A stretch of 34,310 bases of DNA from JAOTWJ01 sp036398175 (GTDB lineage: Bacteria > Gemmatimonadota > Gemmatimonadetes > Gemmatimonadales > GWC2-71-9), in NCBI GenBank assembly GCA_036398175.1, contig DASWHL010000084.1, positions 1 through 34,310 of the forward strand. Reading direction: 5' to 3'. The position numbers and the translations under genes are program-made. The notes below the pieces were generated by a model. It was not told the origin of the DNA. It made no database searches and worked only from the letters and a program-made list of their open reading frames with translations. Shown piece after piece: positions 16,027-24,674 of this stretch (the first letter of the stretch is position 1; the number at the start of each line of letters is the position of its first letter).

Positions 16027-17295
16027 ATGAAGCTCCACACGAAGATCCTGCTCGGGCTCGCGCTGGGCGCGGCCGCCGGGGTGTCGGCCAACCGGTTCCT
16101 GCCGGACGCCGCCTGGGTGGCGTGGTTCGGCAACAACCTGGCGAATCCGGTGGGGCAGGTGTTTCTCCGCATGCTGCTCATGGTGGTGATCCCGCTGGTG
16201 TTCGCGTCCATCGCGCTGGGCGTGGCCGGGATCGGCGATCTGCGGGCCGTGGGGCGGGTGGGCGGCAAGACGCTCGGCTACTTCGTGATGTCCACGGTCA
16301 TCTCCGCCGTGATCGGGCTGGCGCTGGTGAACATATTTCAGCCCGGCGCGGGGATGGACGCCGCGATGCGGGAGGAGCTGTTCGCGACCTACCAGTCGGA
16401 GGCGGCCGGGTTGCAGGCGCGCGCCGAGGTGGGATTCGGGATCCAGACGTTCGTGAACATCGTGCCGCGGAACCCCGTGCAGGCCGCGGCCGACATGGAC
16501 ATGCTGGCGGTGATCTTCTTTGCCCTGATGTTCGGGGCGGCGTTGACCCTGATCCCGCGCGAGCGCGCCGAGCCCATGGTGAAGCTGCTGGACGCGCTGA
16601 TGGAGGTGGTCATCAAGATCATTGATTTCGCGATGAAGCTCGCCCCCTACGGCGTCTTCGGCCTGATCTTCGTCGTGACGTCCCGCTTCGGATGGGATCT
16701 CCTGGGCCAGCTGGGAAAGTACGTGCTGGTGGCGCTCGTGGGGCTCGCGCTGCACGCCGTCGTCACGCTCTCGATCCTGGTGCGGACATTCGGCCGGATG
16801 AGCCCGCTGCGGTTCTGGAAGGCCGCGCGGCCGGTGATCGTGACCGCGTTCTCGACCAGCTCCAGCGCGGCGACGCTGCCGACCAACATCAGTGTCGCCG
16901 AAAAGGACCTCGGCATCTCACCCAAGATCGCGGGGTTCGTCCTGCCGCTCGGCGCCACGATGAACATGAACGGGACGTCGCTCTACGAGGGGGTGACGGT
17001 GCTGTTCCTGGCCCAGGTGTTCGGCGTGGATCTCAACGCGGGCCAGCAGGTGATCGTCGTGTTCCTGTCCGTGATCATGGCCATCGGCGCCGCGGGCGTG
17101 CCGGGCGGTTCCCTGCCGCTCATCATGGTGGTACTGGCGACCGTGGGTGTGCCGCCCGAGGGGATTGCCATCATTCTGGGCGTGGACCGGATCCTGGACA
17201 TGAGCCGGACCGTGCTCAACACCACGGGCGACCTCACGGCGGCGGTGTACGTGGCGCGGTCGGAGGGGGAGATCCTCGAGACCGTGCGCGGGTGA
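16027..17295 (+). CDS. DAACS-family dicarboxylate/amino-acid:cation symporter
   Basis: 422 residues from the ATG at 16027, which has GGGAAGG upstream. The transport core is intact: the serine-rich re-entrant loop TSSSAATLP (S278-S280), the Na+-site motif MNMNGT (312-317), the second hairpin GVPGGSLPL, and the terminal DRILDMSRTVLNTTGD. This is the GltP/DctA fold, a trimer that imports glutamate/aspartate or C4-dicarboxylates with Na+ or H+. The substrate cannot be fixed by eye. An upstream extension of the frame to 15715 is rejected because it is not membrane-like and overlaps the divergent NhaC gene. Confidence 0.9.
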   Translation: MKLHTKILLGLALGAAAGVSANRFLPDAAWVAWFGNNLANPVGQVFLRMLLMVVIPLVFASIALGVAGIGDLRAVGRVGGKTLGYFVMSTVISAVIGLALVNIFQPGAGMDAAMREELFATYQSEAAGLQARAEVGFGIQTFVNIVPRNPVQAAADMDMLAVIFFALMFGAALTLIPRERAEPMVKLLDALMEVVIKIIDFAMKLAPYGVFGLIFVVTSRFGWDLLGQLGKYVLVALVGLALHAVVTLSILVRTFGRMSPLRFWKAARPVIVTAFSTSSSAATLPTNISVAEKDLGISPKIAGFVLPLGATMNMNGTSLYEGVTVLFLAQVFGVDLNAGQQVIVVFLSVIMAIGAAGVPGGSLPLIMVVLATVGVPPEGIAIILGVDRILDMSRTVLNTTGDLTAAVYVARSEGEILETVRG

Positions 17296-17348
17296 ACTCG
17301 CGGCTCGGCGTCCGTCAGTCACCTGACCGGATGGCACCGACAGTGCGC

Positions 17349-17390
17349 GCCGCTTTCAGCGGCTGTTGCCGAGCCGCGGCTTCAGCCGCG
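17349..17390. terminator. Twin hairpins between convergent genes
   Basis: Two hairpins lie between the symporter and the convergent permease gene: GCCGCT-TTC-AGCGGC (17349-17363) and CGCGGCT-TC-AGCCGCG (17375-17390). No T-tract follows on either strand, so they may be weak bidirectional terminators or a REP-like repeat. Confidence 0.4.
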
Positions 17391-17395
17391 CACGG

Positions 17396-18640
17396 CTACT
17401 CGTACCGCAGCGACTCCACGGGATCCACCGCGGCCGCGCGCCGCGCGGGCAGGAAGCCCGCCGCCAGGCCGATGAGCGCGAGCGTGGCGGCGCATCCCAG
17501 CGCGATGGGCCACGAGAGGATGGGATTGGCGATGTACTGCATGGCGGGATCGTCGCCGGGAATGGCCCGCACGCCCGCCACCACGAGCCCCGCCACGGCC
17601 AGCCCGACGGCGCCGCCGAGGAGCGTGATCAGCAGGGCCTCGCCCACGAACTGCGCCATGATGTGCGGCCGGCGCGCGCCCACGGCGCGCTTGATGCCGA
17701 TCTCGCGCGTGCGTTCCCGCACCACCACGTACATGATGTTCGCGACGCCCACGCCGGCCACGATCAGGGTGAACGCCCCCACAAGGCCGAGGAAGATCTG
17801 GATGCCAAGGCCGATGGCGTCCGTCTGCTTCTTGTCCTCGATGAAGTCCCACATCGAAAGAGCGCGGACGTCCGACGGGTCGAACTGATACCGCCGGCCG
17901 AACACGTCGTAGAGCCGTTGCTTGACGGCTGGGGCCTCGCGCGCATCCCGCGGCCGGATCAGCAGGTGGCTCACGAACCGGGGGCCGTAGATGGTCTGGA
18001 GCGTGGACGCCGGGATGATGGCGCGGTTGGCGTCCGGGCCGTTGTTGCTCGAGTCCTGGAACTTCTTCTGCATCACGCCCACGACCGTGAACGGCAGGCC
18101 GTCGAGCAGCACGGTCTTCCCCACCGGGTCCTCGTTCCCGAACAGCCGCTCGGCGATCTCGTTGCCGAGGAACAGCACGCGGCGGCGCTGGTCGAGGTCC
18201 TGCTGGCTCAGGAACCGTCCGCCCGGCGCCGCGAACATGCGGCGCATCTCGCTGAACGCGGGGTACACGCCTTCCATGTACGTGGTGGTCTTCCGCTCGC
18301 CGTGGCGCAGGCTCGTGCCCCACCGGCCGTACGACGGGCTCACGAGGTCAATTTCGGCGATGGCCTGCTGGAGCAGCGTGAGGTCCTGCTCGATGAGCCG
18401 GACCCGGCGTCCGGTCGGAAGGCCCTGCCATTCCTTGCTGGTGGTGCCGCCGTACACCATGAAGAGACGGTCACCCGCATTGAGCAGGCCCGTGCTGATG
18501 GCCGTCTTTAGTCCTTCGCCGAAGGAGAGCAGCAGCACGATGGCGATGGTGCCCCACGTCATGGCGAACATGGTGAGACCCGCGCGGAGCTTCTGCGCCC
18601 GGAGATCTCCGAAGAACTCGGCGAGGAGAATCTTCCACAT
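17396..18640 (-). CDS. MacB/FtsX-type ABC permease B (no ATPase domain)
   Basis: 414 residues with the MacB permease build: one N-terminal helix (about 20-42), a long MacB periplasmic core domain (about 45-270), and three C-terminal helices of the FtsX domain. It includes ANIMYVVVRERTREIGIKRA and the terminal LPARRAAAVDPVESLRYE. E. coli MacB has an N-terminal ATPase; here it is absent, so a separate ATPase must supply energy. The gene starts four bases after the previous permease stops, completing a HlyD-permease-permease operon. The pair are paralogues and probably form a heterodimer. Confidence 0.88.
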   Translation of the reverse strand: MWKILLAEFFGDLRAQKLRAGLTMFAMTWGTIAIVLLLSFGEGLKTAISTGLLNAGDRLFMVYGGTTSKEWQGLPTGRRVRLIEQDLTLLQQAIAEIDLVSPSYGRWGTSLRHGERKTTTYMEGVYPAFSEMRRMFAAPGGRFLSQQDLDQRRRVLFLGNEIAERLFGNEDPVGKTVLLDGLPFTVVGVMQKKFQDSSNNGPDANRAIIPASTLQTIYGPRFVSHLLIRPRDAREAPAVKQRLYDVFGRRYQFDPSDVRALSMWDFIEDKKQTDAIGLGIQIFLGLVGAFTLIVAGVGVANIMYVVVRERTREIGIKRAVGARRPHIMAQFVGEALLITLLGGAVGLAVAGLVVAGVRAIPGDDPAMQYIANPILSWPIALGCAATLALIGLAAGFLPARRAAAVDPVESLRYE

Positions 18641-18644
18641 GGCT

Positions 18645-19877
18645 TCAGTGCCGCAGCGCTTCGACGGGGTCCAGGGCGGCGGCGCGGCGGGCCGGAAAGT
18701 AGCCGGCGAGCACGCCCACGGCGGCGAGCAGGGACAGGGTCACGCCGATCACGAGCGGTGAGACCGTGGGCGTGCCCACGAACTCCTGCATGGGCACGAG
18801 CCTGGCCAGGGTCACGATCCCCCAGGAGCCCAGGAATCCGGCCAGCGCGCCCATCGCGATGATCAGGAAGCTCTCGCCGAAGAACTGGCGCAGGATGTCG
18901 CGCCGGGTGGCGCCCACGGACCGGCGGATGCCGATCTCGCGGGTGCGCTCGCGCACCACGATGTACATGATGTTGGCCACGCCGATGCCGCCCACCGTGA
19001 GCGTGAAGCTGCCGATGATGGCGAAGAACATGTTGAACGCCAGGAACATGTAGCTGAACTGCAGCTCGAACTCGCTCGTGTCCCAGACCGCGAGGGCGTC
19101 TTCGTCGTCAGGATCGAACGCGTACCGGCGGCCCAGCAGCTCGTAGACGCGGCCCTCGATCCGCTTGGTGGCCGTGGCGTCGCTCGCGCGATAGACGAAG
19201 TTGGCCACCGAGCGGTCGCCGAACAGGGCCACGTGGGTGCTGGCCGGGATGAACACCCGGTCCTTGTCCCGGCTGTTGTACGAGGAGTTCTGGGTCTTGG
19301 GCTGCATGACCCCGATCACGAGGAACGGCGTCTCGCCGATCAGGACCTGCCGGCCCACCGGCTCCTCGGTGCCGAACAGCAACTGGGCGATCTCGTCGCC
19401 GAGCATGGCGACGCGCCGCCGCTGCGTCAGGTCGCGCTCGTTGATGAACCGGCCGCCCGGGGCCGGGATGATGTTCCGCATGTCCCCGTAGACGGGGTAG
19501 ATGCCCGTGATGTTGGGGTTGGCGGAGTTGACGCCGCGCCGAACCGGCGTCTGGCGGTTCGAGTACTCCGGGCTCAACGCCGCGATCTCGGGAATCTCGC
19601 GGCGCAGCAGGTGGCCGTCGTCTTCCCGGAGCCTGATGTACCGGCCCTCGGGGAACCCCGCGTAGCTCACGGTGGTACGACCGCCGAACAGAATGACGAT
19701 GCGGTCGCCCAGGCCGTGGAACCGCTTCACGGTCTGCCGCTCGAGGCCCACGCCAAAGGCGAGCAGCACGACGACCGCGATCGTCCCCCACGCAATGCCG
19801 AGCACGGTGAGCGTGGTGCGCAGCCGCTGCGCGCGCAGATCGGCCGTGAACTCGCGGAGGGCGGACGCCAGATGCAC
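18645..19877 (-). CDS. MacB/FtsX-type ABC permease A (no ATPase domain)
   Basis: 410 residues and the same architecture as its downstream paralogue: a first helix in TTLTVLGIAWGTIAVVVLLA, a periplasmic core, then the FtsX block VANIMYIVVRERTREIGIRR and the terminal FPARRAAALDPVEALRH. The start is a GTG at 19877, 12 bases after the adaptor's stop. Such complexes export antibiotics, lipopeptides or cell-surface lipoproteins in a mechanotransmission mode; the cargo is unknown here. Confidence 0.88.
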   Translation of the reverse strand: MHLASALREFTADLRAQRLRTTLTVLGIAWGTIAVVVLLAFGVGLERQTVKRFHGLGDRIVILFGGRTTVSYAGFPEGRYIRLREDDGHLLRREIPEIAALSPEYSNRQTPVRRGVNSANPNITGIYPVYGDMRNIIPAPGGRFINERDLTQRRRVAMLGDEIAQLLFGTEEPVGRQVLIGETPFLVIGVMQPKTQNSSYNSRDKDRVFIPASTHVALFGDRSVANFVYRASDATATKRIEGRVYELLGRRYAFDPDDEDALAVWDTSEFELQFSYMFLAFNMFFAIIGSFTLTVGGIGVANIMYIVVRERTREIGIRRSVGATRRDILRQFFGESFLIIAMGALAGFLGSWGIVTLARLVPMQEFVGTPTVSPLVIGVTLSLLAAVGVLAGYFPARRAAALDPVEALRH

Positions 19878-19889
19878 GTGACGGACCGG

Positions 19890-20987
19890 TTACTTGATTT
19901 CGCGCGGCGGCGGCTCGACCACGCGGTCGCCCGCGTTCAGGCCTTCGAGCACCTCGACCGTGATGGCATCGCTCAGGCCGAGCCGGACGATCCGTTCTTC
20001 CCGCGTGCCGTCCGGCCGCAGGATCGTGACCCGCGAGGTGTCGTGCTCGGTCCGGACCAGGCGCTCCGGAATGGTGAGCACGCTGTCCCGCCGCTCGATG
20101 ATGACGTCCGCGTTGGCGGAGTAGCCGGCGCGGAGCACGATGCCGGGCCCGGGACGGACGGAGATCTCCACCGGGAAGCGGGTGGCGTTGTCTTCGGTCC
20201 TGGCCTTGAGCGAGATCAGGGTGAGCTGGCCCGTGACCTCGGCGTCCGGGAGCGCGCCGATCTTGATCTCGACGGGCAGCCCCTCGCGGAGGCGTCCCAC
20301 GTCAATCTCGTCCACGTTGCCGCGGAAGATGAGCCGGTTCATCTCCGCCATCCGGATCAGCACCGTGCCTTCCTGGTACGTGCTGATGGGGACGACGGGA
20401 TCGCCCACCTGCACCGCGTACTCCAGGATGTAGCCGTCAATGGGCGACCGGATGACGGTCTCCATGCGTCCCTCGCCCTTCGTGATCCGGCCCTCTTCGA
20501 GCAGCGACAGCCGCTCCGCGGCTATCTGCCGCTGGATCTCGAGCTGCTGCACGCGCTGGCGGGTGGCGAGGTAGTCCTGCTCGGACACGAGGCCCTGCTG
20601 CCGCAGCGACTCGTTCCGCTCGAGGTCGAGCCGGAGATTGGCCAGCTCCAGCTCGCGGAGTTCCAGCTGGCGACGGGCATCGGCCAGCTCGAGCGGGGTG
20701 GGGGTGGGCTTGATCTCCAGGAGCGGCTCGCCCGCCCGCACGAACGTGCCTTCCTCCTGGAAGCGCCGCTGGACGACGCCGCTGATCTGGGATTTCACCC
20801 CGATTTCCACCTCGGGCTCGATCCGGCCGACCGCGAGCGCCTTGTCCACGACGGTGCCCCACTCGGCCGCGACGGTCTTGACGTCGCCGTCGCCCTTGCC
20901 GCTCCCGGCGGCCTTGACGGCGGTGGCCCCGCCCGCGAGCACGATGGTCCCGACTATTCCCGCGATGATCTTGGTCCGGCGCTTCAT
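19890..20987 (-). CDS. HlyD/MacA-type periplasmic adaptor
   Basis: 365 residues from the ATG at 20987: a basic start and one membrane anchor (MKRRTKIIAGIVGTIVLAGG). Then a first lipoyl half (GVKSQISGVVQRRFQEEGTF), a coiled-coil hairpin at about 100-165 (LELADARRQLELRELELANL onward), a second lipoyl half (VIRSPIDGYILEYAVQVGDP), and beta-barrel and membrane-proximal domains. It links the downstream permeases to an outer-membrane channel, which is not encoded in the window. A longer upstream frame to 21047 adds only a basic, low-complexity extension. Confidence 0.88.
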   Translation of the reverse strand: MKRRTKIIAGIVGTIVLAGGATAVKAAGSGKGDGDVKTVAAEWGTVVDKALAVGRIEPEVEIGVKSQISGVVQRRFQEEGTFVRAGEPLLEIKPTPTPLELADARRQLELRELELANLRLDLERNESLRQQGLVSEQDYLATRQRVQQLEIQRQIAAERLSLLEEGRITKGEGRMETVIRSPIDGYILEYAVQVGDPVVPISTYQEGTVLIRMAEMNRLIFRGNVDEIDVGRLREGLPVEIKIGALPDAEVTGQLTLISLKARTEDNATRFPVEISVRPGPGIVLRAGYSANADVIIERRDSVLTIPERLVRTEHDTSRVTILRPDGTREERIVRLGLSDAITVEVLEGLNAGDRVVEPPPREIK

Positions 20988-21021
20988 GACTGGCTGTTTC
21001 CGGCTAGGTTCATCCCCTCTA

Positions 21022-21090
21022 CGGCCGCAACGCGGCCGCGGTTTCACGCGTAGCCACTGTGGCCGGGCGTGGCCCGGGACCCGGGTCCCG
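21022..21090. promoter_or_regulatory. Two palindromes between adaptor and GWxTD-like gene
   Basis: CGGCCGC and GCGGCCG (21022-21038) form a hairpin with a 3-base loop. CGGGACCCGGGTCCCG (21075-21090) is a 16-base perfect palindrome, ending 20 bases before the GWxTD-like start. They sit in the 123-base divergent promoter region, so either may be an operator; no regulator is recognised. Confidence 0.35.
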
Positions 21091-21110
21091 CCCCTTTCGT
21101 GAGAGGTCGT

Positions 21111-23264
21111 ATGGTGCTGGCTGGATTGACCTTGGCGCTTGCCCTCGCGGCTCCGGCCTTGGGGCCGCCGGCGCAGGGCGGCGGGTGTTTTGCGACGGCG
21201 CTTCCGGAGATCGGTGCGGCCACCACCCGCGCGGACTCGCTCGCGCTCGCGGCACAGTATCTGGCCGCGCCGCCCGGCGGCGACGCCCGGTGCGGGGCCG
21301 GCCTAGCGGGCTTCCTGCTGGGCATGACGTCGAGCCCGGCCCAGGACGCGTGGCAGGACCGCCAGCAGGCGGCGGAACTGATCGAGCGGGCGTTGCGTCA
21401 GTTCGGTCAGGAACCCCGCCTGTATCTCGCCCTGGCGCTGGTGCTGCACCACCGGCAGGCCCGTACGGACGCGCTCCGTAGCCTCGACCGGGCCAGCGAG
21501 CGGGGCACCAGTGGCGAGGTCGCGCTCACCCCCCGCGAAGTGGCCATTCTCCATTACACGCGCGGGATGATTCAGCAGGACTTCTGGCGGGACTGGCGGA
21601 GCTTCGGCCAGATTGACCAGGTCTCGGTGGGACAGTGGCGCTGCAGCCGGGATGAGGCCCCGGCGCAGGACAACTTCAGCAGCTCGTCCGCCGACCTCGC
21701 CTGGCTGATTCCCGTCAACCAGCTCTGCTCGGACGTGTTCGCCCGGAACATGGCGCAGTATTTCCGCTCCCGATCCGCCATGAACCGGGACGCGCGGGTG
21801 GACATGGAGGCGGCGTTCCAGCGGGCCTGGGAGGCGGACCCGACGCTCCTGGCCGCGCCCGTGGCGCTGCTCGGCGAGTGGGTGTACGCCGCCGACTGGG
21901 CCCGGGCCGACAGCCTGACGCGGGTCCTGCGGGAGCGGCACCCGAACGATCCGCGGTTCCGGCTGTTCCGGGCGCTCGTGCTGCACGAGCTGGGACGCGA
22001 CTCCCTGGCGTCCCTGGAGTACGTGGCCGCGCGAGCCGAGCTGCCCGACTCGGTGGCGCGCGCGTTCGACGACGTCCGGCTGCTGCTGCGCACGAACCAG
22101 CAGCAGGCGTACGACGCGCTCGACACGCTGGGGCAGCGGGAGGTCCGGGTGGCCTTCTGGACCTCGATGGAGCCGCTGTTCCTCACCACCTGGAACGAGC
22201 GTCGGCTGGAGCACGTGGCCCGGGTCGTCGCGGCGGAGCTGCAGTTCTCGAGCGGCACGCTCGCGGCGGACGGATCGGACACGTTCGCCGGCCAGACGTG
22301 GATCCGGTACGGCCGGCCGCTGCACACCTGGGAGTTGCAGATTCCCGCCGGGCGGGTCGTCTTCTGGGACTACGGCCCCGGGCCGGACATCTCGTTCACG
22401 CGGGGCTTCGGCTTCCGGAGCTACCGCCCGTCGGACGCGGCGGTCGAGGTCGGCAACGTGCTGGCCCGAACGAGCCCACAGAGCTACGCCGTCACGGCGC
22501 TCGTGGATTCCCTGCTGCCGCTCGAAGCGCAGGTCGTCCGAACGCTCGGCCCGGCACACCGGCCGCAACTGCTGGTGTACGGCGAGTGGCCGGCCCGGGC
22601 GTCGGCCGAATCGCGGGCCGGGCTCACGATGCTGGACCTGACCTACTTCCCCGTGGCGCAGTGGCGGGGCGGGAAGCCCACGGGGCCCGGCATCGCGGCG
22701 GAGCTGAACGGGATGGCGGCCGGAGCCTACTCGCTGACGCTGGAGGTGTGGGACACGGCGCAGCGGCGCCTGCACCGGTTGCGGGACACGGTGACCACGC
22801 TCGACACGGGCGACGGCGTGTTCGTGGTGTCGGATCTCCTGCTCGTCACCGAGATCACGCCGCCCGAAGGAGACGACATCACGTCCCGGCGGGATCTGCC
22901 CGTGACGCCGCTCTACGGCGCCACCGTGGCCAAGGGCGAGCGGCTGGGCATCGTGTGGGAAACGTATCAGGTGTCGGACAGCCTGCCGGCCGACGGGCGC
23001 CGCCGCTATCAGGTGATCGTCGAGGTGCTCGACGCGTCGCGCAAGCCGATGCTCGCGCGCATGCTGCGGAGCGTGACCGGGGACGAGCGGCGCGGGACGC
23101 GCATCGAGTTCGAGAGTTCCCGGCCCATGGCCGAGGGCCGGACGGTCGAGTGGGTGGAGGTGAGCGGCGATCTGCCCATCGGGAGCTACCGGCTGGCGTT
23201 CACGCTCACGGACCGGGAGACGGGGCGGGCGGTCACGCGGGAACGCGAGTTCCGCGTGCGCTGA
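21111..23264 (+). CDS. GWxTD-like secreted protein (paralogue B)
   Basis: 717 residues from the ATG at 21111, with GAGAGG upstream and a signal peptide (MVLAGLTLALALAAPALG). Residues 45-340 are alpha-helical and TPR-like (LYLALALVLHHRQARTDALR and similar repeats). The block FWTSMEPLFLTTWNERRLEH is followed by GSDT (388-391) and AGQTWIRYGRP, the same variant GWxTD core as in paralogue A, at nearly the same distance from the N-terminus. The remainder is beta-rich. A longer start at 21069 is in frame but lacks a signal. Function unknown; an envelope-associated role is inferred. Confidence 0.75.
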   Translation: MVLAGLTLALALAAPALGPPAQGGGCFATALPEIGAATTRADSLALAAQYLAAPPGGDARCGAGLAGFLLGMTSSPAQDAWQDRQQAAELIERALRQFGQEPRLYLALALVLHHRQARTDALRSLDRASERGTSGEVALTPREVAILHYTRGMIQQDFWRDWRSFGQIDQVSVGQWRCSRDEAPAQDNFSSSSADLAWLIPVNQLCSDVFARNMAQYFRSRSAMNRDARVDMEAAFQRAWEADPTLLAAPVALLGEWVYAADWARADSLTRVLRERHPNDPRFRLFRALVLHELGRDSLASLEYVAARAELPDSVARAFDDVRLLLRTNQQQAYDALDTLGQREVRVAFWTSMEPLFLTTWNERRLEHVARVVAAELQFSSGTLAADGSDTFAGQTWIRYGRPLHTWELQIPAGRVVFWDYGPGPDISFTRGFGFRSYRPSDAAVEVGNVLARTSPQSYAVTALVDSLLPLEAQVVRTLGPAHRPQLLVYGEWPARASAESRAGLTMLDLTYFPVAQWRGGKPTGPGIAAELNGMAAGAYSLTLEVWDTAQRRLHRLRDTVTTLDTGDGVFVVSDLLLVTEITPPEGDDITSRRDLPVTPLYGATVAKGERLGIVWETYQVSDSLPADGRRRYQVIVEVLDASRKPMLARMLRSVTGDERRGTRIEFESSRPMAEGRTVEWVEVSGDLPIGSYRLAFTLTDRETGRAVTREREFRVR

Positions 23265-23267
23265 GCG

Positions 23268-24302
23268 TCACACGGGCCGGGCCCAGCTCCCGTCGCCGAG
23301 GATGGCCGCGCACACGTCCTCGGCGGTCCGGCCCGCGGCTTCGGCCGAGAAGTTGATGACCACCCGGTGGCGCAGCACCGCGAGCGCGACCGCGCGGAGG
23401 TCGTCGAGATCGGCCATGGGCCGGCCGTCCAGCGCGGCCTGCGCCTTGGCGCCGAGGACCAGGAACTGCGACGCGCGCGGGCCCGCCCCCCACGACAGGT
23501 ATTCGGTAGCGGCCGGGTGCGCGTCCGGCTCGGCGGGACGGGTCATGCGGGCCAGCCGGACCGCGGCCTCGACGGCCTGCTGCGGCACCGGGATGCGGCG
23601 CACCAGCCGCTGCATGGCGAGCAGGTCCTCGCCCGACAGCACGGCCGTGACCGGCGGGCGGGCGTCGCCGGTGGTCTCGATCACGATGCGCTCCTCGTCG
23701 GTCCGGCTGGGGTAGCGCACCCGCAGCTCCAGCATGAACCGGTCGAGCTGCGCCTCCGGGAGCGGGTAGGTTCCTTCCTGCTCGATGGGGTTTTGCGTGG
23801 CGAGCACGAAGAACGGCTCGGGCAGCGGGTAGGTCTGCCCGGCTGCGGTCACCGCATGCTCCTGCATGGCCTGGAGCAGGGCCGCCTGCGTCTTGGGCGG
23901 CGTGCGATTGATCTCGTCCGCCAGCACGACGTTCGCGAACACCGGGCCCTTCACGAACCGGAACACGCGCTTCCCGGTGGACTGGTCGTCCTCGATGATC
24001 TCGGTGCCGGTGATGTCGCCCGGCATCAGGTCCGGCGTGAACTGGATGCGCGCGAACCGGAGCGACAGGGCCTGCGCCACCGTGGAAACGATCAGCGTCT
24101 TGGCGAGCCCCGGGACGCCCACGAGCAGGGCGTGACCGCCGGCCAGCACCGCGGTGAGGATCCCGTCAATCACCTCCTGCTGGCCCACGATGCGGTGGCG
24201 CACCTGCTCGAGCAGCCGCTGCCGGGCGCCCGCCAGCTGCTCGAGGCGCTCCTCGTCCTGCTCGGGGTCCTGACGGGTCTCGACCGACACGGGCGCCTCC
24301 AC
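23268..24302 (-). CDS. MoxR-family AAA+ ATPase
   Basis: 344 residues. Walker A GVPGLAKT (62-69), Walker B VVLADEINR (D129, E130), sensor LATQNPIEQEGTYPLPEAQL with the DRFML arginine-finger region, and the C-terminal lid are all present. MoxR ATPases act as chaperones that insert cofactors or assemble complexes, usually with neighbouring DUF58 and VWA-domain proteins. None of those partners is next to it here; it converges on the GWxTD-like gene with a 3-base gap. The ATG at 24302 gives the family's normal length. Confidence 0.9.
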   Translation of the reverse strand: MEAPVSVETRQDPEQDEERLEQLAGARQRLLEQVRHRIVGQQEVIDGILTAVLAGGHALLVGVPGLAKTLIVSTVAQALSLRFARIQFTPDLMPGDITGTEIIEDDQSTGKRVFRFVKGPVFANVVLADEINRTPPKTQAALLQAMQEHAVTAAGQTYPLPEPFFVLATQNPIEQEGTYPLPEAQLDRFMLELRVRYPSRTDEERIVIETTGDARPPVTAVLSGEDLLAMQRLVRRIPVPQQAVEAAVRLARMTRPAEPDAHPAATEYLSWGAGPRASQFLVLGAKAQAALDGRPMADLDDLRAVALAVLRHRVVINFSAEAAGRTAEDVCAAILGDGSWARPV

Positions 24303-24409
24303 GCGCGGGAATTCGGCTGTCGGTGCTACTCCGGGGGCGCCGTGAAGTTGCGCCGCCGCGGTCCCAATGCTAACCCCGTTTCAGGCGTCGGCCCATGGCG
24401 GAATGTTGC

Positions 24410-24427
24410 TTGCGAAAAGTTTCACAA
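24410..24427. promoter_or_regulatory. Predicted Rex (NADH/NAD+ sensor) operator
   Basis: TTGCGAAAAGTTTCACAA has the layout of the Rex operator TTGTGAA-N4-TTCACAA with a single mismatch (C for T at position 4). The flanking C and G extend the symmetry by one base on each side. It lies 22 bases before atpZ. Rex represses respiration and ATP synthase genes when NADH is low, for example the atp operon in Streptomyces. The rex gene is not in the window. Confidence 0.6.
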
Positions 24428-24437
24428 GCGGTTTACT
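24410..24437 (+). promoter_or_regulatory. atp operon promoter candidate overlapping the Rex site
   Basis: TTGCGA (24410-24415), 16 bases, then TTTACT (24432-24437). The -35 hexamer is the left arm of the Rex palindrome, so bound Rex would block RNA polymerase. The predicted start would leave a very short leader before atpZ, so the exact hexamers are tentative. The rest of the gap from 24303 shows nothing else. Confidence 0.35.
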
Positions 24438-24449
24438 TCCGGCGGCCGT

Positions 24450-24674
24450 ATGGCGAACAAGACCGGGCGGCGATCGAACTTGACCGAGGTGTACCGGTTC
24501 TCCGGCCTTGGGTGTGTGTTCGCCGCCGGGGTGCTGGTCTTCCTGGCCGGCGGCTGGTTGCTGGACCGCTGGCTCGGTACGCTCCCGGTGTTGATGACGG
24601 TGGGCGCCCTGCTGGGGGCGGCACTGGGAACGCTGTCCATCTGGCGGCGTCTCCGGGAGCCCCCGGACCGGTGA
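24450..24674 (+). CDS. atpZ: AtpZ-type ATP synthase accessory protein
   Basis: 74 residues with two membrane helices: FSGLGCVFAAGVLVFLAGGW and LPVLMTVGALLGAALGTLSI, linked by a short LLDRWLG turn. This hairpin with a basic N-terminus (MANKTGRR) is the AtpZ/AtpI pattern found at the head of many atp operons. AtpZ is thought to assist c-ring assembly or Mg2+/Ca2+ uptake. The stop overlaps the next GTG. No strong ribosome binding site is seen before the ATG. Confidence 0.75.
   Translation: MANKTGRRSNLTEVYRFSGLGCVFAAGVLVFLAGGWLLDRWLGTLPVLMTVGALLGAALGTLSIWRRLREPPDR

Noticed and set aside
23268..24302. MoxR and the convergent GWxTD-like gene as one chaperone system
   Set aside because: They are convergent, not co-transcribed, and the usual MoxR partners (DUF58, VWA proteins) are absent.
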